DNA from: Labia minor
Lineage: Eukaryota > Arthropoda > Insecta > Dermaptera > Spongiphoridae
NCBI GenBank assembly: GCA_963082975.1
Contig: OY720344.1
Span: 84,184,053 to 84,248,052 of the forward strand
DNA: 64,000 bases
Direction: 5' to 3'
Shown here: positions 45,656-58,098 of the stretch, piece by piece
Numbering within the stretch: position 1 is the stretch's first letter
How the letters are laid out: the number at the start of each line of letters is the position of its first letter
Notes under the pieces: generated by a model
The model's input: only the letters and a program-made list of their open reading frames with translations
Database searches by the model: none
Told to the model about the DNA's origin: nothing
Program-made: the position numbers and the translations under genes

Positions 45656-47112
45656 ATTTTTGATTTGACAATCTTTCCAAATATTTTAACATTTTAAGAA
45701 TCAAAGATATTATTTAAAAAAAAATTTATAGAAAGTTTATTGTTTTTTTTTTAAATAAACGTGTTTATTTTCATTTTCGCCCAGTTTTTCAATTGATTTG
45801 AAATTCATTATTAATTATAATAATTGAATTTGGAGAGGTTCGATCTCTTGAACTCAAGTTTATCAGGACATGGTTAAAAGGCATTAAAGATGAAGACCAA
45901 AATTGTTAAAAATTTTATTTGTACAATTTCATGTCTAAACTATAAATAATAAAACTAAGTTTATATTTTTAAAAAAAATAATTATATAAAGATTTTTTAA
46001 AATTTTTGATTATAATTAACCCATTACTTACTTTATAATCAATTTATAATAAAAACTTCAAAATAGAATATTTATCACCTTCTTAGATCATTGTATTTAT
46101 TTATTTATTATTGATATCAACATCTTCTATAACATCGAACCTAATTAAATGTATTTATGTTTATCAAATTACTAATTACAATTAAGTGAAAATAGAAAAA
46201 GTCAAGTACAAAGTTAAAATGATTCAATCTTTATACATAAATTTATATTTCTTTTGATCTCTAATATTTTTTGAAACTTTTTATAATTACATCGTGTCGT
46301 TTTTTTTTTCTTTTCAAACATATTCATCGTGTTTTTATGTGTGTGTGTGTGTTTTTTTTTTACTTTTAAAATATAAATGAAGAATATAAAGAGAGACAAC
46401 GAGATGAGAAATGAATGGGTATGAAGAGGTTGGGAGAATAAAATGGGTGAGATAACAAAACTAATTTTAATATAAATGCAAAATATAAAAGATACATCTG
46501 AATTAATTAATCAAAGAAGTAATTTATTGGATGGTGGTTGGAATTTAATTGTTTTTTGTTTTTATTATTTATGTGTATATTTTTTTTAAATTATATTAAA
46601 TGATTTTTATAATACGTAATTCACTGTTAGATGTTTATATTATTTAAAAATAATATTTACTTTATTTTTTACTTATATATTTACCAATATATAGTATTTA
46701 TTATCATGAGAAATTAAAAGAATACTCATATGAACATGTAAAAAAAAATTATAAATTAGAGTAATCCTAAATGAAGATTTGTATTGATAAATGATTAACT
46801 TTTTTTTTTTAATCTCATATATGATTGAACATACATTTACTTAATTGATTGTATCTATTGAAACGTTTGATAATTTTTTTTCATTTTTAACAAAAAGAAA
46901 TAATTAACTTTTTATTTTCACAATTATTTAGAAAAAAATCTCATTTGTTTAAACTTTAATATATCATTAAAATTTTGAAATATAAATCAACCACTTATTT
47001 TGATAAAAATTATACATTTGAAAAGATTTATTGACAAATATGGAAATATTTTTTTTATTTATACTTTTCCCAATAGAAATATCATATATCAAAGTAATAA
47101 TCAATTCAATAA
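45656..47112. other. AT-rich DNA, no gene seen
   Basis: T and A runs and a GTGTGTGTGT run near 46340. No gene or element recognised. Confidence 0.45.
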
Positions 47113-47662
47113 GATGACCTCTGGCTAGGTCCGAACCTACCGACGGTTTGAAGTAAATTAATTTCAAGCTACAGAAACAATTTCAAATAATTTTAATATA
47201 TCTATTAATGTAGTAAAAAACAGATATGGATATAAAGTAAATATTTTTAATTTTATTTTATTTATAATATATATGTAATACCAGGCTGTGACGTCATGAA
47301 TGAATGGCTGGATGACGTCATATAATTTTAAATTAAGCAAAAACTAATAAAGATGATTTTTCTCGAGGATAAAACCAATACAAAGTCCATGATTCGTGGT
47401 GATATGTAAAAAATCTCCTCATGTGAAATTTGGTGTGAAAATAACCCTTCCCTTCCTATCGTCGATCGCTAATACTACCAAAAGTTGATCAATTCATCAT
47501 ACTGATGCATTAAGTAAATATACCAAATTTCATCAAAATCCGTTGAGCCGGACGGACAGACATCATGCTAAAAATACTTTTTTCTGTTAAGAATGCATGA
47601 TTCGTGGAGATATGTAAAAATCTCACCATGTGAAATTTCTCCCTTACTATCGTCGGTCGGTA
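47113..47662 (-). mobile_element. Helentron-like element, family A copy 4
   Basis: Full-length but with a short tetranucleotide core. The inverted CGTCGGTCGG end is at 47651-47660. The opposite end has a degenerate hairpin (GACCTCTGGCTAGGTC). TGACGTCA at 47289 and 47313 (24 bp apart). Confidence 0.72.
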
Positions 47663-48040
47663 AAAAAGAACGACTGAATTTTTATTTTAATATCTATAAA
47701 TTGATCTTAATTTTTAGATTTTTTCAATTATTGAATACGATGTCTCTTGGTTGGCTGAGAAATATAGATTGTACTTGTAGATGTCATTTCAGATTTATTA
47801 ATATTCTAGATATAATAAAATGATGAATTCATTATTTTGTCAATTGAAATAAGAAATTAGTTCTTAATCTATCTAATGATAGTGAATGAAAATTATGGCG
47901 TTAAGGTGAAGCTATTGAATTTATTTTCGTAATGAAATAGGGATAGGAGGAAGCTTTTGGAAGAGTTTGAATTGTAAATATTTATATATAACGAAAAGTT
48001 TATTTAAGGTTGTTTTTATGTTGGATGATAATATTTGAAT
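47663..48040. other. AT-rich DNA, no gene seen
   Basis: No recognised feature. Confidence 0.35.
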
Positions 48041-48078
48041 ATCGAGGTTTTGGTGCCGATTTCGGCACCATTTTCAAG
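48041..48078 (-). repeat. hammerhead-like stem motif
   Basis: The minus strand has TTGAAAA, then TGGTGCCG-AAAT-CGGCACCA (a perfect 8-bp hairpin), then AAACC. It resembles the two conserved halves around stem II of a hammerhead ribozyme but is degenerate in the first half. Confidence 0.4.
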
Positions 48079-48415
48079 AAAGTTTTATCAAGAGAATTTT
48101 GGATTCACAAAAAGTCAAATATTACTCATTCTCATTCAACCCAAAATACTAACAATGACTCTTGGTTACTCTGAATTCTATAATTCGTTAATAAAATTGT
48201 GGATAAATAAACCTTGAGTTTCAAATCTCATTACGGAATTAATTTTTCAACATAACTTTCATAAACCAACCAAAAATAATATAGATATAAGAAAAGGGCA
48301 GTTACTCAAAACTTTTATAATTGAAAAAATGAATTTTATTAATTTCTTCAATATTAATTTTCTTCTCTAACTTTGTCTATTGTTGTGGATTCTGCTATGT
48401 ACATATTCAATTTTT

Positions 48416-48694
48416 ACCGACTGACTTTAGGAAGGGAAGGTATTGTTTTCAAACCAAATTTTACATGTGGGGATTTTTACATATCTCCACGAATCATGCA
48501 TTTTGTTAACAGAAAAAAAAGTATTTTTAACTTGATGTCTCTCCGTCCGTCCTTCTGTCCATTGTGTGTCCGTATAGACGTGTATAGCTTCAAAGGCTCA
48601 ACGGATTTTGATAAAATTTGATATATTTATTTAATGCATCAGTAGCAAGATTTCATTCACTTTTGGTGTATATCCGGAAACCGGAAGTGGTAGA
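48416..48694 (+). repeat. family A fragment
   Basis: Starts ACCGACTGACTTTAGG, includes ATCTCCACGAATCATGCA and the tetranucleotide core, and breaks off after CCGGAAACCGGAAGTGG. The TGACGTCA part is missing. Confidence 0.65.
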
Positions 48695-49749
48695 TTACAA
48701 AGTATTAATTTTATATTCATTGTCGGAAATTTTTCACTTAAAATATAGTAGTAATTAATAATTAAATAATTAAACTAAAAATAAAAACCAAGATAATATA
48801 ATTTAAACATTTTAATTCAAGTTTTAAAAATATTTTTTTTTATACTTTTTATATATATATATATAATGTTGTTTGGAAATTAATTTATTTCAAATCGTCG
48901 GTGGGTTCTGTGCCTGGATCATTTTTTTTATACAATACAAACCAACTTGTATTGTGTATAGAAAGCATCATGAATTCCATCTCCAAATTAGCAAAGTATG
49001 GTTTGCTTTACTTTTGTTACATGTTAAAGATAACTCTAATGGATTCCATCTTCATCATCTATTTTCTATCATATTACTAAATATTTTCTATGTATTTATA
49101 ATATAGATAGAGAATCTGTGCTGGCATTAAGACAAAAATCAATCGGCGGTATTTCTTGTCACTGTTTATCTTGCAAAGCAGTCATTAAAAGATGATTTAA
49201 ATTTAGTCTTCACTCACAACGCACTATTATTATTTCAGATATAATCAACACAAATGGACGGAAGTCTCCACCCTGCTGCTTCTGTCCGCCTCTTTTTCTC
49301 TCTCTCTAGAATTCTCTATTTCATGCTTTGACGTCATTTTACGTTATTAGAATAACTATTCTATTTAAACTCAAAATAAATTAATAATATATCTATTAAA
49401 AATGTAGCCGATCGAGTATCCATTAGAATTTTAATAGATATTTTCAATTCATCAACTTATATAAAAGTAAAAACTTTTGATATTTTTGTAATGTTAACAT
49501 TAAAAAATCATAGAAATCATTTGAAAATATATCAATTAGTTGTATAAATTAACTGATCAGGTATTTGGAAGTAAGGAATGTTATTTTTTTAATTTTTACA
49601 ATATTCTAGTTAAAAGTCTTTTAAGCATAAAATTGAATTAGGAATGAATCATAGAATTTTAAAAGAGTCAAAATATAATGAAAAGTAAAAAGTTGAATGT
49701 ATATTATGTAAACAATTGCATAAATCAATTTTATGCAACACAGGTTCAG
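48695..49749. other. no gene seen
   Basis: AT-rich. 48870-49340 is slightly less AT-rich and includes a TGACGTCA at 49329 and a CT run near 49298, but no recognised coding motif. Confidence 0.4.
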
Positions 49750-49779
49750 CGAAAACTATAGATTGGATAAGGCGATTCG

Positions 49780-49927
49780 ACTTAATTTGTGCAAGATATG
49801 TTTAAGAAAAAAAAATAAAACAGACGACTGTAAGTCAAAATATAGATGTTAACGATGTAAAAGAAAACATTCTAAAACGCTATGTTTGAAAAAAAATAGA
49901 AAACAGATAAATACCTTAGAAAATTAA
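49780..49927 (+). pseudogene. Cys-rich nucleocapsid-like end of gag
   Basis: Reads NLCKICLRKKNKTDDCK, then SKYRC, stop, RCKRKHSKTLC. Paired Cys and one His suggest zinc knuckles of a retroelement gag. Contains an in-frame stop. Confidence 0.6.
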
Positions 49928-49984
49928 GGCGATAATGATGAGGAACAACTTTTAAACTACTAACCCGGCCTGGGAAATTAATCC

Positions 49985-50286
49985 AAATCCCTACTTTAAT
50001 AAACGATATATATGTAAAAGGCATATATGATACGGCTGCAATGACCTCAGCAAAATCAGAAGAGTGGACTTGTAATAACAAAATAAATTTTGAAAAAAAG
50101 AAAATTGTTATTAGACAGGCAATGTCTACGGGGACCAGCCTAGGGCGGGCTTTTCTGGAAATAAAAATCGGTAACAAACAGAATAAATTCAAAGTATTAA
50201 TTATACGAAATCTATCACAAAAGTTATTGATTGGATTAGACTTGATAAAGAAATTAAATTTACCAAAACGGGAAAATAATAAATAG
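49985..50286 (+). pseudogene. retroelement aspartic protease remnant
   Basis: GIYDTAAMTSA corresponds to the active-site motif (D-S/T-G-A), with Ala in place of Gly. LSQKLLIGLDLIKKLNL is the second conserved block. The open stretch 50041-50286 stops before the reverse transcriptase, which is in another frame. Confidence 0.75.
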
Positions 50287-50405
50287 TAATATTAATTCGA
50301 TTAACATAATTGGAAATATTAAAAATGAACAATTAATGAAAATAATTAATCAGGAAGATATAATATCACCTAGCGAATTTGATGAAGTAGAAGAATTCTT
50401 TTGCG

Positions 50406-51072
50406 ATGATAAATTTGATAGACATTATTAAAAAATTCTCCAAAATTTTCAAAGGAATTGGGAACAATAACATGGTGAAACATAAAATTGAACTTGTATC
50501 AAATAAAATTATAAACTTGTCTCGACGAACTCCTTATAATATTAGGACTAAAATACAGGAACACATTGACGATCTTCTGAAAGAAGGTATTATCGAAGAG
50601 ACAATAAGTGATTATTGCTCCCCGATAGTACCAGTGAAGAAGTAGGATGGAACAATTCGGCTGGCAATTTTTTTTTAGACAATTAAATGCTATCTCGAAA
50701 AAAGATGTAATGCCTAGGTTAGACGAATTGATTGACAATCTAGGAAAGAGTAAAATTTTTAGGAAAATAGATATGACGAAAGGATACTACCAAATTGAGT
50801 TAGCGGAGGAAAGTAAAGCTCTTACATGGAACAAGAAATTATATCAATTTAATAAAATGGCTTTCGGGTTGGTTTCAGCCCCGCAAACATTCCAAAGATT
50901 GATGAATAAAATTTTTGGCGATTTAAATTTTGTCCAATGCTATCTAGATGATATAATTGTGTATTCAAACAATTTAGAAGAATACAAAAAACACTTGGAA
51001 AAAGTATTGAAAAGATTGGAAACAGAAAATTTAAGAATAAATAAAAATAAATGTCAATTTGGGAAAAATTAA
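50406..51072 (+). pseudogene. reverse transcriptase remnant
   Basis: The N-terminal part (50406-50645) reads HKIELVSN, PYNIRTKIQEHIDDLLKEGI and SPIVPVKK, then a stop and a frame change in a T run. The core (50647-51072) reads FRKIDMTKGYYQIEL, FNKMAFGLVSAPQTFQ and VQCYLDDIIVYS, in which YLDD is the catalytic motif and is intact. Ends in a stop before the usual FLG block. Confidence 0.9.
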
Positions 51073-51194
51073 ATTAAATTCCTAGGGGTTTTCAAATAAA
51101 AGATGGAATCAAATACATCCCTAAAGTGAAAATAAAAACATTAATAGACTATCCCTGACCTCAATCAAAAAGTGAACTACAAAGATCTATCGGC

Positions 51195-51720
51195 ATGGCT
51201 AATTTTTATAGAGCCTTAATTGAAAAATTTAGTAATATCACTAAACCATTATATGATTGCACGAACCGCAAGAAATTTACATGGGAAGCTACATGTGAAA
51301 AGAGTTTTAATGAATTTAAAGAAAAACTAACGACTTTTCCAGTGGTATACATCCCAGACATTTCAAAGAAATTAATTGTTACAACAGATGCATCTGAAGT
51401 TGTGATGGGCGCAGTCCTTATGTAAGAAATTGATGGCCATAAACGAGTCATAGAGTATGCAAAGTAAAACATTCGATAAAGCCCAAAGAAATTATTCAAC
51501 AATTGAAAAAGAAGCGAAGGCAATAATATTTGCCCTAAAAAAGTGGCAAGTATATTTAGAGGGAAAACCTTTCTCAATTGAATCGGACCATAGACCCTTA
51601 GGATGGTTGTTGAAAAAAAGGATTGCACCGAAAAACTGGCCAGGTGGGCGTTACTGCTTCAAGAATTTGAAATTGAAGGGATAAAACATATAAAAGGGAC
51701 CGAAAAATGTAGTTGCTGAC
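51195..51720 (+). pseudogene. RNase H remnant
   Basis: MANFYRALIEKFSNITKPLY and VTTDASEVVMGAVL lie in one frame. KTFDKAQRNYSTIEKEAKAI and YLEGKPFSIESDHRPLGWLL lie in a second frame. TDAS, E of the EKEA block and SDH are the expected catalytic-region landmarks. A stop lies at 51423. Confidence 0.88.
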
Positions 51721-51829
51721 GCATTAAATAGAATTGAAATAAATATTATAACAAATAAAATTGACGAACAAGAATTAAGAACAGAAAACATTGAAATTAT
51801 TAATGGCCGAAAATATTTAGTCGATAATA

Positions 51830-52418
51830 ATAAAAAGAGACTAATTGTAACGAACACGAATGATAAGAAAATAATAATGAAAGCGGTACACGAAGATTTT
51901 GGTCACATAGGTAATTTTAAATTCTCAGAACTAATTCGAAACCGTTTTTATTGGAAAGGATAGAAAAATGATTTAAAGAGACATATTAAAAAATGCGTTA
52001 ACTGCCAAATATAAGCGGATGATAATGAATCAAAAGAACCATTAATTTTAAGAAACGCACATTTACTTAAACCATGGGAATAACTATCCTTGTGGTCCTT
52101 TGTGGTCCCCTCACTAAATCCAATAAAGATAATAGATACATCATCCTAGGTCAAGATCTATACACAAAATTTGTAATTGGGATAGTAGCAAAGGAAGTAA
52201 AAGCTTTTCAAATATGTGAATGGCTTAAAAAAGTAGAAAGAGATTTTGGGTTGCCAAAAGAAATAATTGTAGATCAGAGATCTCAATTCAATTGTAAAGA
52301 ATTTATAAAATTTTGGCAAGAAAATAAGATGGATATACATTTAATATCAGCCTACCATCCTCAAGCAAATGGCCAAATAGAACGGTTTAACAAATGTTTA
52401 AATATGGAATTTAAGTGA
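51830..52418 (+). pseudogene. integrase remnant
   Basis: HEDFGHIGNFKFSELIRNRF with following CVNC gives the HHCC zinc-binding domain, with stops. The core frame 52074-52418 reads GQDLYTKFVIG (first Asp), EIIVDQRSQF (second Asp) and SAYHPQANGQIERFNK (Glu). The C-terminal domain is missing. Confidence 0.87.
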
Positions 52419-54910
52419 TAGTCGGACCACTAAACATTTATTATTATAGGAATATAATAACATTTTTAAATTATGTGTTGATGAAAAGATAATTATATTG
52501 GCTGGAGTTGTCACCATCAATTTACCTGAATGGATCAAGCTAAATATCTGAAAGGACTAAATTAAGTGTGGGTCGACTCTTTTTTTCAATTATTTACCAA
52601 TGTCATTGGTAATAAAAAACAATGAAAAGCTAATATTCATTATAATATGCTCTTTATAAATATTTACCTATTAAAATATGTTTATATAGTTTGTGAAATT
52701 GGTTTCAAGCTATTTTTAGATAATTTAGATAATTTTAAATCAATAATGGGCGTTTTTATATATTTTCTGGAATGGTATGAATAAAAAGTTCAAGAAAGTA
52801 GATTTTGATTGTCTAGTGGATTTATTAATAGAATATTTACAAAAAAAGTAAGTAAATATGTTTTCATAAAAAGTATTGAATGTTTTTCTATTGAATTTTG
52901 TTTTTTACTACCTTTTTAAAACTAAATAGAAATTCTCAGATTTATGTCTACCTTTTTTCTACTCTATTCTCTTTCTTTTGTTTAGTTAAATATTTTTAAT
53001 TAACATGGTTGTATCCTAAAATACTTTTTTATTTATACGTCATTTAAAACGTAAGAATACTAGATTAGCATTAAAAATAAATTTAATTTTTTCTTAAAGC
53101 AAAATATATTAGTATTAAATTAAATTCTAAACAAAAGTAAAATATAATTGAATCTGAATTAAGGGTGAATTTTTTGGGGGCTTGTGAATTAACTCGCATC
53201 TGCTAAATAAATGAAAAATTTGTTTCACTTACAAACCACTTTGAACAAGTCTTTTTTTTATTCCTTGAAATTTATTATTCTTCTGAGAATTTATTTAGAA
53301 AAATATTCAAAGATATTTTGTTTCAAATATCAAAATATATACCTTATTTTATTATTATTTTATTAAAGAAAAAATTTAAATATTTTCTTTATTAAAGTTG
53401 AATAAGTTACTGGAACAAATAGGAACGACAGCAATAGATATAATTATACTTTATATTGTAAACAATAATAGGTGTAAAATTTATAAAAATATATACGTAT
53501 ATATATATTATTGTATTAAACAAATAATTATTTTAAATTATTATTTTAAATAGAAACGATAAAAATGTTGTATTCAGTTAAAGATTCATATGTGTACAAA
53601 GTAATTTAATTAGTGGTTTTTTAATAAATTAATTAACATGTGTCAATAAAGATAAAAATTCAAATATAATGATGATACAAGATGGTTTTGGATAACATTA
53701 TCTGATAATTCAATTTTTCAACTTAATTCAAAAACTCATGGATTCCTTTTGATAATTTTTCCAATAACATCGTAGGGCATTAAGAGAGGCAAATACTTAC
53801 ATTAAAATAGTTTAAATTTCAATAAAGCGTTTTAATCAAATTCATTTCATCAAAATCTCTATTAGACTTTCAAATAAAAAACTTCAGATGGGCTAATGGG
53901 CTAAATATTGAAGAAATATAAAGAAAAATAATCTTACAATTTGAATTATTCTTATTTAAATGACAGAGATATTAATAGGAGTTCATATTATACTTACAAA
54001 AATTTATTTAGTATCAGAATCTCATTCTGGTGCATTATTAAATATTTAGTTCAAAGCGTAGTTTCTATTGGATCTGATGGGATTTAGTTCATTATGAAAT
54101 TTGACAATGTCTGATAAATTATTATATAATAATTATATATATTATATATTGTATAAAAATTCAATAAAATAGTCGGTTCGGGTAGATTAAAGGTATTTAC
54201 TGTTTCAAATATTTTTATTATTATATAAATAAATTTATAATATATATTATTATATTTATATGAATATTAAAAAATCTAAATGACTAGAATATGTTTGAGC
54301 ATGATACTTAAATTTAATCATTAATCATATAGAAGAATTAAAGAACAACATGAAATGCCGTAATCATTGATTTTGTTATAGTAATAGAACACAAAAAGAG
54401 TTAATATTAATTCAATCAATCTCAAATGAAAATAGATGAAAAAATATGTGAATAACAAACACCTTATTTTCAGATAAGTGTGAAGAAAAAAAACCAAAAT
54501 TTTGTATCTGATTTAAAATTTTAATGAATATTCTTTTATTTTAATAAATAAGTGTTTAAAAAAATACTTAAGAATTGTTATTTTTCTCGATTAAATGATC
54601 TAGAAATGAAGGAATGAGGTATCACAATCTCGTTTGTGCTTTGGCATCAAATGAGCGAGTTTTTGGGACGAGAAACAGGGATGATGTGGTCGATGGGGGT
54701 AGGAGTAGTTGATGGGTGGAGGAATTGGAAACGGTCTCTGATTTAAAGGGAGAACGAATAAAGTTCGTGTCGAATCATAAATCATCGCCACTTAAAAGAT
54801 CTTTTAGTGAAATTACCTTTATATATATATATATATATATATATACATACACCAAGAGTATGAGAGTAAAGAGTGAGGGACATAGTACGGAATGAAAGTT
54901 AGATTAATAA
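52419..54910. other. AT-rich DNA, no gene seen
   Basis: No gene recognised. 54600-54790 is less AT-rich with a 63-codon minus frame lacking any motif. (TA)n at about 54821-54846. Confidence 0.45.
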
Positions 54911-55576
54911 GTTGACCTGTGGCCAGGTCCGAACCGACCGACGGCGACGGTTTGAAATAAATTAATTTCCAGCTACAGAAACAATTTCAAATAATTTTAA
55001 TATATCTATTAATGTAATAAAAAACAGATATGGATACATAAATAATAAATATAAACATTTTTAATTTTATTTTATTTATAATATATATGCAAGACCAGGC
55101 TGTGACGTCATGAATGGCTGGATGACGTCATATAATTTTAAATCAAGAAAAAACTAATAAATATGATTTTTCTCGAAGATAAAACCAATACAAAGTGCAT
55201 GATTCGTGGTGATATATAAAAAAATCTCCTTTGGTGTGAAAATAACCCTTTCCTTCCTATCGTCGATCACTAATACTACCACTTCCGGTTTCTGGAATTG
55301 CACCAAAAGTTGATCAATTCATCCCACTGATGCATTAAGTAAATATACCAAATTTCATCAAAATCGGTTGAGCCGTTCAGGCTGTACACATCTATACGGA
55401 CGGACAGACGGACGGACAGACGGACGGACAGACGGACGGACAGACGGACGGACAGACATCATGCTAAAAATACTTTTTTCTGTTTAGAAAATGCATGATT
55501 CGTGGAGATATGTAAAAATCTCCACATGTGAAATTTGGTGTGAAAACAATACCTCCCTTACTATCGTCGGTCGGTA
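54911..55576 (-). mobile_element. Helentron-like element, family A copy 6
   Basis: Complete copy, near-identical to 10555-11186. It differs mainly by an expanded 12-bp GGACGGACAGAC tandem (about 55395-55460). Terminal hairpin GACCTG-TGGC-CAGGTC at 54914-54929. Paired TGACGTCA at 55103 and 55123. Confidence 0.82.
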
Positions 55577-55782
55577 AAAATTATTAAACTAAATAGGACG
55601 CATGCGCATATTAAAAGTTTTCTTCAAACTATTACTAGCCCTAGTCTTACATTAATACTTTCAATAAATCATTTCAAGTCAAGAATAGTATACATAATCT
55701 ATTTAAGAAACAAATAGTGAATTTAGTTTTTAGACAATATTTTGTTTTTAATTTTTTGTGGCTCTATATTTACTTTTTGTTT

Positions 55783-56402
55783 TTACCGACCGATGATAGT
55801 AAGGGAGAGAATTGTTTTCACACCAAATTTCACATGGTGAGATTTTTACATATCTCCACGAATCATGCATTTTCTTAACAGAAAAAAGTATTTTTAGCAT
55901 GATGTCTGTCCGTCCGTCCGTATAGATGTGTACAGCTTGAACGGCTCAACAGATTTTGATGAAATTTGGTATATTTACTTAATGCATCAGTAGGATGAAT
56001 TGATCAACTTTTGGTGCAAATCCGGAAACCGGAAGTGGTAGTATTAGCGATCGACGATAGGAAGGGAAAGGTTATTTTCACACCAAATTTCCATGAGGAG
56101 ATTTTTTACACATCACCACGAATCATGCACTTTGTATTGGTTTTATCCTCGAGAAAAATCATCTTTATTAGTTTTTTCTTAATTTAAAATTATATGACGT
56201 CATCCAGCCATTCATTCATGACGTCACAGCCTGGTCTTACATATATATTATAAATAAAATAAAATTAAAAATATTTATGTTATATCCATATCTGTTTTTT
56301 ATTACATTAATAGATATATTAAAATTATTTGAAATTGTTTCTGTAGCTGGAAATTAATTTACTTCAAACCGTCGGTCGGTTCGGACCTGGCCACAGGTCA
56401 AC
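55783..56402 (+). mobile_element. Helentron-like element, family A copy 7
   Basis: Complete copy in the opposite orientation, 206 bp from copy 6. Starts ACCGACCGATGATAG, ends CCGTCGGTCGGTTCGGACC and the GACCTG-GCCA-CAGGTC hairpin. TGACGTCA at 56195 and 56219. Confidence 0.82.
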
Positions 56403-56519
56403 TTATTTAATTAAATATTAAAATATCATAAATTTTCTAAAAATTATTGTTTTAAATATATTTATACTACACACAATATTTTCGTGTGTTTAATAAGATT
56501 AGATAGATGAGGTCTGAAC

Positions 56520-57014
56520 AGGGGTCGGCAAACTACTGCCCGCGGGCCAAATCCGGCCCGTCATCTATTTTTATCCGGACCGCGGATAAATATTGTTATT
56601 TTTGAAGCAAATGCAAAAGAAATTTTCATATTTCAAAATCCATTTGAGTGTACGATTGACGAACTTCTGGTAGAACTTCATATGCACGAGGGTTTATTTC
56701 TGTATTTGGAAGTACATACCAATGTGAAAAGACATTTTCGAAAATAAATTTTCCAAAATCGCAATACAGATCATTATTAACAACAAACAACTCTAATTAA
56801 TTAAGTACTAATTTTGTACCCAATTAAGATGAAATAATATCTTAAAAAACAATTACATTCATCCCATTAATGCAACATTTATTGTTTAATTAATTAATTT
56901 ATTTAAAACTTATTTTTCGCTATGACAGTAAAATATTTATTCTAACATGTCTGGCCCCCAGATCTTTAAAATTTTTATATTTGGCCCTTTCCTAAAAATG
57001 TTTGCCGACCCCTG
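56520..57014 (+). mobile_element. hAT element remnant
   Basis: About 495 bp, ends CAGGGGTCGGCAAAC and (inverted) CAGGGGTCGGCAAAC. The 8-bp target duplication is not clear. Contains the last part of a hAT transposase (56702-56800). Confidence 0.82.
56702..56800 (+). pseudogene. hAT transposase C-terminal fragment
   Basis: Reads VFGSTYQCEKTFSKINFPKS then QYRSLLTTNNSN and a stop. The YQCE..FSK......KS.YRS.LT pattern is the dimerisation block at the end of Charlie-like hAT transposases. The rest of the gene is deleted. Confidence 0.82.
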
Positions 57015-57758
57015 ACTTAGCTCAAGGAATAATAAGGAGAGAATTTTAAATTATTACAAATCCAGGATTTAGGTCAGGAGCGTGTTTGAGAATTTGATGC
57101 TATAGATTTTTAATTTAATTTAACTTCACACATCCCTTTACATTTATATATATATATATGTTATTTTATATGTTATTTATATATTTGAATCTTTCTAAGA
57201 TATTATCCATCGCGAATAGTGATTTCCAGTAAAATTTGTTGCTTTGTACTTGTGTGTACTTAACATTCTAACTAACAAAGAGTAAGAACATTCTTTCGCT
57301 AGATGAGTTAATTTGAAAATCATATCTAGAACATGAAAGACACTCAAATAGTAGAGAATATTACAAAGTTTAAGAGAAATGAAGATTATTAATATTCCAT
57401 TCTAGAGACAAGTTGAAAATTAAATTCTTAGTTTATATGTATATACGTATATATGAAATATAAATAAATAAGAAATGTGAATAGAATCTTAAAAAGAGTT
57501 CCAGTAGAGGATATGATACTTTCTTCCATTTCAGTTATTTTCCTATGTTATATATATATATATCATCTATTATAGAATATTTTTTTAAAGATAAGCAAGA
57601 TTTATTACTTTCCAATATCTTGAAAATTAGAGAAAGTATTAGATATACAATAAAAAAGTTTTGAGGTTTTAATGAATCTCTACGAAACGACATTGATAGG
57701 AACTGGGAAGAGGGAAATATGCTATGAGATTTCAGTAACCCTTAAGTGTCTATCACAG
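57015..57758. other. AT-rich DNA, no gene seen
   Basis: No recognised feature. Confidence 0.4.
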
Positions 57759-57893
57759 TGATTCCCAAAGTGATCCATATCGGCCCCCAGGGGTCTATGA
57801 CAACCTGCAAGGGGTTCATGACAGAGAAAATAAAATTTGGGGGTCCAAGAAATTAAAATGGGGGTCCACGATAGTGGATCTCAACATTCACTG
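57759..57893. mobile_element. possible hAT-type MITE
   Basis: Ends CAGTGATTCCCAAAGTG and (inverted) CAGTGAATGTTGAG; inside are CCCCCAGGGGTC and GGGGGTCC words common in hAT MITEs. No matching 8-bp duplication, so only tentative. Confidence 0.45.
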
Positions 57894-57961
57894 ATAGTAC
57901 CTATTTACTTACATTAAAAAAAAATAATTCATTATTATTGAGTTTGTCTGTAAATATTAAC

Positions 57962-58098
57962 ACCTGGGACACCGAGCTATTGCTCGACCCTTTAAAAAAT
58001 ATTGATATACAATTCTTTAATTATTTATTTCAATTATTAAATGTTGCATCATTGCATCAATCTGATTAAATTGAATTGAACTGGGGTCTTCAATAATC
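57962..58098 (-). repeat. family D element, copy 4
   Basis: Inverse of 60655-60793: ACCTGGGACACCGAG, hairpin CGAGC-TATT-GCTCG, then ATATACAATTCTTTAATTAT and GATGCAATGATGCAAC (on minus). A SINE inserted at its far end. Confidence 0.75.

Larger units (their letters stand above)
49750..52418 (+). mobile_element. dead Ty3/gypsy-type retrotransposon pol region
   Basis: Gag end, protease, reverse transcriptase, RNase H and integrase follow in Ty3/gypsy order on the plus strand, broken by many stops and frame changes. No LTRs recognised on either side. Codon use is very AT-rich, like the surrounding DNA, so it is old or from an AT-adapted lineage. Confidence 0.9.

Noticed and set aside
49130-53000. 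LTRs around the dead Ty3/gypsy pol
   Set aside because: No matching direct repeats found on the two sides by eye.
55395-55460. CRISPR-like or satellite array
   Set aside because: The 12-bp GGACGGACAGAC tandem has no spacers and lies in the microsatellite core of a dispersed element.
57759-57893. Firm hAT MITE
   Set aside because: Ends only partly match and no 8-bp duplication; kept as tentative.
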